Notes: generated by a model not told the origin, from the letters alone. Counted from the stretch's first letter, positions 1 through 5,748 are shown. The stretch is DNA of 5,814 nucleotides from Verrucomicrobiales bacterium (GCA_002724615.1 PBPF01000178.1:1-5814); one strand, 5' to 3'. Program-made: numbers and translations.

Positions 1-391
1 CGGGCGCGTTGCGGTAGCGCCAAGCCATGCGACTGACAAGGCCGTTCATTTCTTTCAACGCATTTGTGGCGGCTTGTGGTTGATTGTTAAAGTGAAACAC
101 ATCGTGCGACACCCAGTGCAGTTGCACGCTGTGAGGGAGCTTGGCGATGGCGTTGGTGGTGACGGCACGGGCCTGCTGATATTGGCCGGTGGTGAGAAGG
201 GCACGGATGTGCAGGACGCGAGCTTCCTCGTCCCATTGGCGTGCAGTGGTGGCGGCCTTGGCGTGATGGATGGTGGCGTTGTAATCGCCGGTGAGATAAG
301 CCTTGCGAGCGTCGTCGATGGGGGCACTGGATAACAGCAAAGGGGCCAACCCGAGGGCTGCGGCCAGCTTGGTTGTTGCCAGCGGTTTCAT
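1..391 (-). CDS. Exported TPR-type protein, N-terminal part (truncated by window edge)
   Basis: An open frame starts at ATG 391-389 and runs without a stop through 130 codons to the left edge, so the C-terminal part is missing. The first ~23 residues (MKPLATTKLAAALGLAPLLL, then SSAP) look like a Sec signal peptide: two lysines, then a hydrophobic Ala/Leu stretch. The cleavage point is unclear because Pro follows the Ser-Ser-Ala. The rest is helical with TPR-like spacing: DDARKAYLTGDYNATIHHAK (about residues 26-45), EEARVLHIRALLTTGQYQQA (about 54-73), and a third helical pair up to MAWRYRNAP at the cut end. From memory, exported TPR proteins of planctomycetes and verrucomicrobia have this layout, with a WRYRD-like motif leading into more repeats. 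A periplasmic or envelope scaffold role is inference; no catalytic motif is visible. No Shine-Dalgarno precedes the ATG. It lies 75 bp downstream of the S1/P1-like gene on the same strand, with no terminator between, so co-transcription is plausible. Confidence 0.75.
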   Translation of the reverse strand, partial: MKPLATTKLAAALGLAPLLLSSAPIDDARKAYLTGDYNATIHHAKAATTARQWDEEARVLHIRALLTTGQYQQARAVTTNAIAKLPHSVQLHWVSHDVFHFNNQPQAATNALKEMNGLVSRMAWRYRNAP

Positions 392-466
392 TTATTTTGC
401 AGGCATGGAACCTGAACTACGGGCGTTTCGTGCCCCTTACATTGTCTGGCAGGCTACACACATAAT

Positions 467-1477
467 CTACTGCTTATTCAGTTTTCTCTTGGCCAGGTAG
501 GATTGCAAAAACTTGTCAGGCGGAGCTTCTTTCCAAGCCGTGAACCACAAGTCACCAAGCACTTCGCCGCCTTTGGTGAGTTGAGTTTCAAGGAAAGCCT
601 TTCCCTTGGCCGGGGTATCGGGAGAGAGGTGTTTGTCCTTGTCGAGTTGGTAAAGCGGCTCGACGAGCGCATTCTGGCCAAGAATGTATTTCATGATGTA
701 CTGAAACCGGCCACTTGCGTCCTTGGTGGATTCCGTCGTGGCGACCAGCTTAGCTGCGCGCACCTTGGCCAGCAGTGCCTTGGCGTCATGGCCATTGATG
801 GCGTTGAAAAAGCCGCCATCAATCCAAGAGTGAAATCGTCGACTGGTGGTGTAGCTCTTAGGGTTATCGCCGGTCCAGCCATTGAAATGCTTGGTTGTGT
901 GCAATGGTTGCGCGGCGTCGCCTACGAAGTGGCTGAGAATTCCCATTCGATAAACGACATTGGCGCGTGCATTGGCGATCTCCTCGGGTGTTCCCATTTC
1001 CTCAAACACCTTTAAATAGGAAAACGCACTGACGAGCTTGAGGTAATGTTCGTTGATGGCCCATGGCAGAAATCCGGGGTGGCCCTTGAGGCGGTCGGCG
1101 TTTTCATTGGGCAAAGGCAGCTTGTGCTTGATTCGGGCAGCGGCCATCTGTTCGACGAACTCGTATCGGAAATGGCCGAGCTGTTCTGTCTTCAACCGGT
1201 ACTGCTCAAGATACTCGACATCGAAATAGTGGTCAGGATTATTGAGATGCCGCAAGGCGCGGTCGCGTTGATTGCGCCAGCGGTCGGGTTCTCCGCCAAG
1301 AAACTGGATGCGCTCCGCATTGGCCGCTTCGCGCACAAACGTGGGGAAGTCCTTTGGAAGTGAGGCAAGCGCGAGTTGGTTGATGAAGCGGTGACGCAGG
1401 TAATCCCAAGCCTTTCCTTCTGCCGGTCCGAGAAACAGTGCCACCATGGCAGATGCAATGACCCTGCGTACGCTCAT
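467..1477 (-). CDS. Secreted S1/P1 nuclease / zinc-dependent phospholipase C superfamily protein
   Basis: Predicted 336-residue precursor. Family members are exported hydrolases with three zinc ions that cut phosphodiester bonds in single-stranded nucleic acids (S1/P1) or phospholipids (PLC). A 23-residue signal peptide (MSVRRVIASAMVALFLGPAE, then GKA) would be cleaved just before Trp. Numbering from that Trp, all nine ligands of P1 nuclease have counterparts: Trp1, His6 (WDYLRH), Asp42 (PDRW), His60 (DHYFD), His160 and Asp164 (HFVGD), His170 (QPLH), His193 and Asp197 (HSWID). The mature length of 313 is somewhat above fungal S1/P1 (about 270), with extra length between His60 and His160 and a C-terminal tail of about 115 residues. 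The frame is open up to an ATG at 1561, but only the ATG at 1477 puts a normal signal peptide at the N-terminus. Neither ATG has a Shine-Dalgarno. Nuclease or lipase preference cannot be read from the sequence. It is divergent from rpmI and upstream of the TPR gene. The stop is TAG at 469-467. Confidence 0.88.
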   Translation of the reverse strand: MSVRRVIASAMVALFLGPAEGKAWDYLRHRFINQLALASLPKDFPTFVREAANAERIQFLGGEPDRWRNQRDRALRHLNNPDHYFDVEYLEQYRLKTEQLGHFRYEFVEQMAAARIKHKLPLPNENADRLKGHPGFLPWAINEHYLKLVSAFSYLKVFEEMGTPEEIANARANVVYRMGILSHFVGDAAQPLHTTKHFNGWTGDNPKSYTTSRRFHSWIDGGFFNAINGHDAKALLAKVRAAKLVATTESTKDASGRFQYIMKYILGQNALVEPLYQLDKDKHLSPDTPAKGKAFLETQLTKGGEVLGDLWFTAWKEAPPDKFLQSYLAKRKLNKQ

Positions 1478-1590
1478 TGGGAAAGGCTGCTGGCGTGGCC
1501 AAGGGCTGGCAACTGGAAGCTGTTCACGAGTTGTGCCCACGTCGCAATGTGGCAAAGCCATACGTTAAAATTACGATTTGGTTGAAATTG

Positions 1591-1612
1591 TCCATTTTTT
1601 TCCAAAAATGAC
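1591..1612 (+). promoter_or_regulatory. UP-element-like AT-rich tract with 7-bp inverted repeat upstream of the rpmI promoter
   Basis: The 22 bases immediately upstream of the -35 box consist of a T7 run followed by an A5 run. This resembles the UP-element layout (distal T-rich, proximal A-tract) bound by the RNA polymerase alpha C-terminal domain at strong promoters. The same bases form a perfect inverted repeat: CATTTTT at 1593-1599, loop TTCC, AAAAATG at 1604-1610. This could equally be a protein-binding site. The UP-element role is inferred from position and composition only. Confidence 0.4.
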
Positions 1613-1641
1613 TTGCCACGTTTGATAGGCACATCTATGCT
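1613..1641 (+). promoter_or_regulatory. Sigma70-type promoter for rpmI-rplT
   Basis: The -35 box TTGCCA (1613-1618) matches the consensus at 5 of 6 positions and the -10 box TATGCT (1636-1641) at 4 of 6, with an optimal 17-bp spacer. The expected transcription start is near 1648, giving a leader of only about 23 nt before the rpmI ATG at 1671. It sits in the divergent gap between the S1/P1-like gene and rpmI, where a promoter for the ribosomal protein genes is needed. No equally good promoter was found for the minus-strand gene, although the AT-rich bases 1562-1612 probably contain one. Confidence 0.6.
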
Positions 1642-1650
1642 CCCGCGCCC

Positions 1651-1670
1651 TTCGAGTATTTTCTGTCGAA
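1651..1670 (+). repeat. Short inverted repeat directly upstream of the rpmI start codon
   Basis: TTCGA at 1651-1655 and TCGAA at 1666-1670 are perfect complements separated by 10 nt, and the second arm touches the ATG of rpmI. In the predicted short leader this would be a small hairpin where a ribosome-binding site would normally lie; no Shine-Dalgarno is present there. A 5-bp stem is weak and could occur by chance. Confidence 0.3.
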
Positions 1671-1868
1671 ATGAGTGCTAAAACGCGTAAATCTGTGGCC
1701 AAGCGGTTCAAGGTAACCGGGTCGGGTCGAGTGAAGCGGCGGCATGCCGGAATGCGGCACTTGCTTTCGGTTAAAAGCTCGAAACGGAGACGTAAGTTGG
1801 GGCTGGGAGGCATGGTCGACAAAACGGACGAGAAACGGATTTTGGCAAACCTGCCATTCAGTCACTAG
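1671..1868 (+). CDS. rpmI: 50S ribosomal protein bL35
   Basis: Encodes 65 residues, the normal length of bL35, a small very basic protein of the large ribosomal subunit. The family signature is clear: KRFKVTGSGRVKRRHAGMRH at residues 11-30, followed by a run of Ser, Lys and Arg (KSSKRRR) and a C-terminal KRILANLPF segment. The ATG at 1671 gives the expected N-terminus and no other start fits. No Shine-Dalgarno precedes it; a predicted promoter ends 29 bp upstream. rplT follows after 18 bp in the usual order. infC, which commonly precedes rpmI, is absent; a divergent exported-hydrolase gene lies there instead. Confidence 0.97.
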   Translation: MSAKTRKSVAKRFKVTGSGRVKRRHAGMRHLLSVKSSKRRRKLGLGGMVDKTDEKRILANLPFSH

Positions 1869-1872
1869 GAGC

Positions 1873-1881
1873 AAGGAGAGG
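1873..1881 (+). promoter_or_regulatory. Shine-Dalgarno site of rplT
   Basis: AAGGAGAGG lies between the rpmI stop and the rplT ATG. Its AAGGAG core ends 8 nt before the start codon, which is ideal spacing. It fixes the rplT start at 1887 and is the only strong Shine-Dalgarno in front of any gene in this window. Confidence 0.8.
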
Positions 1882-1886
1882 ATTTC

Positions 1887-2255
1887 ATGAGGGTAACAAA
1901 CGCACCCGCATCGCGCAAACGCCGCCGTCGTTGGCTAAAGGCGGCCAAGGGATTTTGGCTGCGCCGCGGCAAGTTGTACCGGTACGCCAAGGACGCGATT
2001 GACCATGGGCGCCAGTATGCCTACCGAGACCGCAAGAATAAGAAGCGTACGTTTCGCGGCTTGTGGAATGTGCGGATCAATGCGGCTTGCCGGTCGGCAG
2101 GACTGACATACAGCCGTTTCATTGAGGGCCTGAAGGCGTCCAACGTGGAGGTGAACCGGAAGGTTCTGGCGGATATCGCGGCACAGGACGAAGCGGCCTT
2201 TTTGGAGTTGGTGAAGGTTGCCCAAGCCGGGCTGGAAGGGAAAGCCAAGGCTTGA
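1887..2255 (+). CDS. rplT: 50S ribosomal protein bL20
   Basis: Encodes 122 residues (family usually about 115-120). bL20 binds 23S rRNA early in large-subunit assembly, and in some bacteria it represses its own operon by binding the mRNA leader. The basic N-terminal extension (residues 1-60) contains RVTNAPASRKRRRRWLKAAK and GRQYAYRDRKNKKR. The globular C-terminal domain contains RINAACRSAGLTYSRFIEGL (about 64-83) and NRKVLADIAAQDEAAF (about 90-105). The N-terminal ASRKRRRR segment replaces the more usual ARARHKK and resembles what I recall of PVC-group bL20 proteins. The start has a strong Shine-Dalgarno. It is co-transcribed with rpmI and followed after 19 bp by an intrinsic terminator that separates it from pheS. 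Confidence 0.97.
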   Translation: MRVTNAPASRKRRRRWLKAAKGFWLRRGKLYRYAKDAIDHGRQYAYRDRKNKKRTFRGLWNVRINAACRSAGLTYSRFIEGLKASNVEVNRKVLADIAAQDEAAFLELVKVAQAGLEGKAKA

Positions 2256-2274
2256 CCGGAGATTTTCGGAAACG

Positions 2275-2301
2275 GGCGGCCTGTGAGGGGCCGCCTTTTT
2301 T
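2275..2301 (+). terminator. Intrinsic terminator after rplT
   Basis: A perfect 7-bp GC stem, GGCGGCC (2275-2281) with GGCCGCC (2289-2295), has a 7-nt loop and is followed directly by six T (2296-2301). This is a canonical Rho-independent terminator 19 bp past the rplT stop. It should end most rpmI-rplT transcripts, leaving pheST to readthrough or to its own promoter, which I could not identify convincingly in 2302-2342. Confidence 0.9.
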
Positions 2302-2319
2302 GTTGGTGGCCGGTTTTTT
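2289..2319 (+). promoter_or_regulatory. Alternative hairpin sharing an arm with the rplT terminator
   Basis: The distal terminator arm GGCCGCC (2289-2295) can instead pair with GGTGGCC (2305-2311) through six Watson-Crick pairs and one G-U pair, with a 9-nt loop. After two G bases comes a second T6 run (2314-2319). The third arm is a one-base variant of the first arm GGCGGCC, so the two hairpins exclude each other. It may be a back-up terminator or a switch controlling readthrough into pheS. The pairing is visible in the sequence; the function is inference. Confidence 0.4.
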
Positions 2320-2342
2320 GATTCACTAAATTGCGCGAGACG

Positions 2343-3347
2343 ATGTCGTTGCTGGACGAAATTGAACCGATGAAGGCAGAAGCTCTGGCGGAGCTTTCGG
2401 CAGCGCCGGACCAGCAGGCCCTGGAGCGTGCGAAGGGAGCGTGGATCGGGCCGAAGGGGAAATTCACGGGTTTAATGAAGCAGTTGGGATCTCTTTCGAA
2501 AGAGGAGCGGCCACTCGCGGGCAAGGCGATCAATCAGGCGAAGGGAGAACTGGAGCAGGCGTTATTGGCGGCGCGGGAGCGGATTGAAATGGCTGCCTCG
2601 GTGCCGACCGAGCCAACAGATTTTACGGCACCGGGTAGGTGCCGTCGATTGGGCAGGTTGCATCCACTGACACAGGTGACGGAGGATATCGTCAAGAGCT
2701 TCCGCAAGTTGGGCTTTGTGGTGGCGGATGGGCCGGAGGTGGAGGATGAGTACCATTGCTTTGATGCGCTGAACACGCCGGCGGATCACCCGGCACGCGA
2801 TGCTCAGGACACGTTTTATCTGGATCAGCCGGATCGGCCGTTGCTGCGGACGCATACTTCAAGTGTGCAGATTCGAGTGATGAAGGAGCAGTCGCCACCG
2901 GTGCGTATTATTGTGCCCGGCCGTGTGTATCGCCGTGATACGGCCGACGCGACACACAACCCGACCTTCCAGCAGGTGGAGGGTCTGTACGTGGACAAGG
3001 GAGTGACGGTGGGTGACTTAAAGGGGACGGTGGAGTTTGTGTTTCGCGAGTTAATGGGGCCGAAGACGCAGATTCGTTTTCGTCCGCATTACTTTAGCTA
3101 CACGGAGCCAAGTTTTGAGATCGATTTCGCCAATTCACTTACGAAGAAGATGGGCAAGGATTGGCTGGAGATTGCCGGTTGCGGGATGGTGCACCCGGCG
3201 GTTTTTGAGGAGGTGGGGTACGATCCCGAGGTGTGGACCGGTTGGGCGTTCGGTTTCGGAATTGAGCGCATTGCGATGCTGCGTTACGGGATTAACGACA
3301 TCCGACTTTTTTACGAGAATGACGTGCGGTTTCTGGAGCAGTTTTAA
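2343..3347 (+). CDS. pheS: Phenylalanine--tRNA ligase alpha subunit
   Basis: Encodes 334 residues (E. coli has 327). This is the catalytic subunit of the (alpha-beta)2 enzyme that activates Phe with ATP and charges tRNA-Phe in the cytoplasm. Residues 1-90 form the helical N-terminal tRNA-binding arm. The class II core follows: motif 1 around LHPLTQVTEDIVKSF (106-120), DTFYL (156-160), LLRTHTSSVQIR (167-178), motif 2 in GRVYRRDTADATHNPTFQQV (193-212), WLEIAGCGMVHP (274-285), and motif 3 in AFGFGIERIAMLRYGINDIR (302-321). Residues 251-253 read Phe-Ser-Tyr where many PheS proteins have Phe-Pro-Phe in the Phe-binding pocket. ATG 2343 is preferred because it gives a standard MSLLDEIE-like N-terminus; an in-frame TTG at 2331 would add only four residues. 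The Shine-Dalgarno is weak at best. pheT starts 3 nt after the stop. Confidence 0.97.
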   Translation: MSLLDEIEPMKAEALAELSAAPDQQALERAKGAWIGPKGKFTGLMKQLGSLSKEERPLAGKAINQAKGELEQALLAARERIEMAASVPTEPTDFTAPGRCRRLGRLHPLTQVTEDIVKSFRKLGFVVADGPEVEDEYHCFDALNTPADHPARDAQDTFYLDQPDRPLLRTHTSSVQIRVMKEQSPPVRIIVPGRVYRRDTADATHNPTFQQVEGLYVDKGVTVGDLKGTVEFVFRELMGPKTQIRFRPHYFSYTEPSFEIDFANSLTKKMGKDWLEIAGCGMVHPAVFEEVGYDPEVWTGWAFGFGIERIAMLRYGINDIRLFYENDVRFLEQF

Positions 3348-3350
3348 AGA

Positions 3351-5747
3351 ATGAAGGTCACCTACAACTGGCTGAAGGAGTATGTGGACTTCGACTGGTC
3401 GCCGGAGGAACTGGCGGAGCGGTTGACGATGCTTGGGGTAGAGGTGGAGGGCGTGGAGACTTGCGCGGGGGCGTTTGAGGGAATTGTGGTGGGGCAGGTG
3501 ATTGTTAAGGAGCAGCACCCCAACGCGGACCGATTGACGCTTTGCAAGGTGAATGATGGAGAAGAGGAACGGCAAATTGTCTGTGGAGCGACGAACTTTG
3601 AGGTGGGGGACAAGGTGGCGCTGGCGCTGCCGGGAACGTCGATGCCGGTAGAGGAGGGGGAGAAGCCGTTTGTTTTAAAGGCAGGGAAGATACGCGGGGA
3701 GAAATCGGAAGGGATGATGTGCTCGGGGCGCGAACTGCGGCTTTCGGATGATCATGAGGGTATCCTGATTCTAGAGGAGAATGCGGTTGTTGGGCAGTCG
3801 TTTGGGGAACATCGCGGACTGGGGGGGGGCGACACGGTTTATGATTTGGAAGTAACGCCGAATCGGCCGGATCTCAATGGCGTGATCGGCTTGGCGCGGG
3901 AGATTGCGGCATTGACCGGGAATGCGCTGCGTAAGCCGGATGTGAAACTGGCGGAGTCGGACGATGCGGTTGAGAATCTTGTGGATGTGCGGATTGAGGA
4001 TGCTGGACTGTGTCCGCGTTACAATGCGCGGGTGATCCGCGAGGTGAAGATCGGGCCAAGCCCGGATTGGCTGCGTGAGCGGTTGGAGCGCGTTGGCTTG
4101 CGGCCAATCAACAATGTGGTGGATGCCACAAATTTCGTGATGATGGAAACAGGACAGCCGCTGCATGCGTTTGATCTGCGGTTGCTCGACGCGGCAGGAG
4201 GTAAGCCGACTGTGGTGATTCGACGCGCGGCGAATGGGGAGAAGTTCACGACATTGGATGAGCAGGAGCATGAATTGACGGCGGAGAATCTTCTGATTGC
4301 CGATGAGGGTAAGGGCATCGCGCTGGCCGGCGTGATGGGTGGCCTGAATACGGAGATTCAGCCGGACACACAGGATGTACTGCTGGAGTGCGCGTATTTT
4401 AACCCGACGAACATCCGCGCGACCTCGAAGGCAACGCGCTTGCATACGGATGCGAGCTATCGGTTTGAGCGCGGCGCGGATATTGGCATCACGGACTGGG
4501 CGAGCCAACGGGCGGCGCAGTTAATATTGGAAACGGCAGGCGGCGAACTGGCGGCGGGGGCTGTGGATGCCTTCCCCGAAAAGCCGGAGTCGCGTGAGGT
4601 GATGTTGCGTCACGATAAAGTGAACGCGCTGCTTGGCATTGAATTGTCGCCGGAACAGAACACGGCTTACCTTGAGGGCCTGGAGATCTCCCATGCGGGT
4701 GACGGGGTGTTTCGCATTCCATCGTGGCGCGTGGATTTAAAGCGTGAGACGGACTTGATTGAGGAGGTTTGCCGACTCCATGGCGTGGACAGGATTCCAG
4801 CCACACCGCCGCGAGGAGCACTTGGTGATAACTCATTTGACACCGTCCACGATGAATTGGCGGAGGCACGTGCAATCCTGACGGGTTTGGGCCTGAACGA
4901 GGCGCAAGGGCAGACTTTAATCAGCGGTGAATCCGCGCGACTGACGACGCCGGAAGTCATCGCACTGGAGCATCCGCTCTCAAGCGACATGGATGTGCTG
5001 CGTGCCAGTTTATTACCCGGCTTACTGGATTCATTGCGCAACAACGTGACGCGTCGCAATGATGACGTGGGATTATTTGAGATCGGCAGAGTATTTAAAC
5101 CGGGCGAAGGTGAGCACAGGCGGTTGGCAATCCTGATGACTGGTTTGGTTGAGCCGGCGTTTTGGGGTGATAGGGATGGCCAGAAAGTTTCCATGGCGGA
5201 TTTGACAGGTGTGCTTGAGGGTTTTCTGGAACGGTTTGGGGTGTTTGGTGTTGGTGTTGAAAGGAGGTCGGATGCGACGGATTTTTTCCTGGAGTCGGCG
5301 GAGTTGCGCTTAGGAAAGCAGGAAATTGGGGAGTTGGGGCAGTTGCAACCGGCATTGGGGCGCGGATGTGAATGCCGACAGCCGGTGTTTCTGGCGGAGT
5401 TGGACATGGACCTGCTGTTGCAACGGCGGACGCGGACGAAGTCCTTCAAGGCCCTACCGCAGTTTCCTTCCATCGTCCGTGACGTGGCCATGGTGGTGCC
5501 TGAGTCAACCACGCATGCAAAAGTGTTGGGTGTTGTAAAAAAGGCAAAACCGGCCAACTTGGTGGACTTGCGCTTGTTCGATGTGTTTCGTGGCGGTAAC
5601 GTGCCGGCGGGGCAAAAGAGTGTCGCTTACACGTTCACGTATCGCCATGGCGAAAAGACGCTGACAGACGAAGAGGTAAACGGGGCGCATGAGGAACTGG
5701 TGGAGACTTTGCGGGAACAGTTGTCGGCGGTGATTCGGGACACTTAA
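3351..5747 (+). CDS. pheT: Phenylalanine--tRNA ligase beta subunit
   Basis: Encodes 798 residues, full length for the bacterial beta subunit (about 790-800), which binds tRNA-Phe and hydrolyses mischarged Tyr-tRNA-Phe. Visible domains: N-terminal B1 (1-38); OB-fold tRNA-binding domain (about 39-155) with HPNADRLTLCKV, VCGATN and GEKSEGMMCS; the conserved VTPNRPDLNGVIGLAREIAA segment (168-187); B3/B4 editing domain (about 215-395) with NNVVDATNFVMMETGQPLHA (254-273) and LLECAYFNP (344-352); B5 (about 410-480) with DLIEEVCRLHGVDRIP; a catalytically inactive class II-like core (about 490-690) with HPLSSDMDVLRASLLPGLLD; and a C-terminal FDX-ACB anticodon-binding domain (about 699-798) with FPSIVRDVAMVV. 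His272 and Glu346 match the editing-site His and Glu of characterised enzymes in context and spacing. A G9 run lies inside the gene. It is translationally close to pheS (3-nt gap), and the next gene starts 1 nt after its stop. Confidence 0.97.
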   Translation: MKVTYNWLKEYVDFDWSPEELAERLTMLGVEVEGVETCAGAFEGIVVGQVIVKEQHPNADRLTLCKVNDGEEERQIVCGATNFEVGDKVALALPGTSMPVEEGEKPFVLKAGKIRGEKSEGMMCSGRELRLSDDHEGILILEENAVVGQSFGEHRGLGGGDTVYDLEVTPNRPDLNGVIGLAREIAALTGNALRKPDVKLAESDDAVENLVDVRIEDAGLCPRYNARVIREVKIGPSPDWLRERLERVGLRPINNVVDATNFVMMETGQPLHAFDLRLLDAAGGKPTVVIRRAANGEKFTTLDEQEHELTAENLLIADEGKGIALAGVMGGLNTEIQPDTQDVLLECAYFNPTNIRATSKATRLHTDASYRFERGADIGITDWASQRAAQLILETAGGELAAGAVDAFPEKPESREVMLRHDKVNALLGIELSPEQNTAYLEGLEISHAGDGVFRIPSWRVDLKRETDLIEEVCRLHGVDRIPATPPRGALGDNSFDTVHDELAEARAILTGLGLNEAQGQTLISGESARLTTPEVIALEHPLSSDMDVLRASLLPGLLDSLRNNVTRRNDDVGLFEIGRVFKPGEGEHRRLAILMTGLVEPAFWGDRDGQKVSMADLTGVLEGFLERFGVFGVGVERRSDATDFFLESAELRLGKQEIGELGQLQPALGRGCECRQPVFLAELDMDLLLQRRTRTKSFKALPQFPSIVRDVAMVVPESTTHAKVLGVVKKAKPANLVDLRLFDVFRGGNVPAGQKSVAYTFTYRHGEKTLTDEEVNGAHEELVETLREQLSAVIRDT
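3821..3829 (+). repeat. G9 homopolymer inside pheT
   Basis: Nine consecutive G bases encode part of Leu-Gly-Gly-Gly-Asp (residues 157-161 of PheT), a linker after the OB-fold domain. The reading frame is intact across it. Such runs are prone to replication slippage and to sequencing or assembly errors. Confidence 0.9.
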
Positions 5748-5748
5748 G

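Noticed and set aside
74..334. 86-codon plus-strand open frame
   Set aside because: Antisense to the exported TPR gene, which has a signal peptide and repeat pattern; the Gly/Val-rich product is composition-driven.
421..435. Hairpin GGGC/GCCC between the S1/P1-like and TPR genes as a terminator
   Set aside because: Only a 4-bp stem and no T run on either side.
503..1015. 170-codon plus-strand open frame
   Set aside because: Antisense to the S1/P1-like gene, whose zinc-ligand motifs establish the minus strand as coding.
1478..1561. Upstream in-frame ATG (1561) as start of the S1/P1-like gene
   Set aside because: It adds 28 residues without signal-peptide character before a perfectly good signal peptide starting at 1477, and has no Shine-Dalgarno.
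2303..2331. Promoter for pheS (TTGGTG, 17 bp, CTAAAT)
   Set aside because: Each box matches the consensus at only 3 of 6 positions; too weak to annotate.
2287..2334. A Phe-rich leader peptide before pheS (both T6 runs read Phe-Phe in one frame)
   Set aside because: That frame has a TGA at 2284-2286 and no ATG, GTG or TTG between it and the Phe codons, so no pheL-type peptide can start.
2331..2342. TTG at 2331 as the pheS start
   Set aside because: It adds only four residues; ATG 2343 gives the standard PheS N-terminus. It cannot be fully excluded.
2256..2342. T-box riboswitch controlling pheST
   Set aside because: The gap is under 90 nt, much shorter than a T-box leader, and I see no T-box core motif or specifier loop.
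2491..2504. Perfect 14-bp palindrome CTCTTTCGAAAGAG
   Set aside because: It is inside conserved pheS coding sequence (Ser-Leu-Ser-Lys-Glu), and one such palindrome in about 6 kb is not surprising by chance.
3771..4508. 245-codon minus-strand open frame
   Set aside because: It lies wholly antisense to well-conserved pheT, is Arg/His/Ile-rich without recognisable domains, and is a by-product of pheT codon composition.
4667..5557. 296-codon minus-strand open frame
   Set aside because: Antisense to pheT, Ser/Pro/Arg-rich and low in complexity, with no domain; typical shadow frame.
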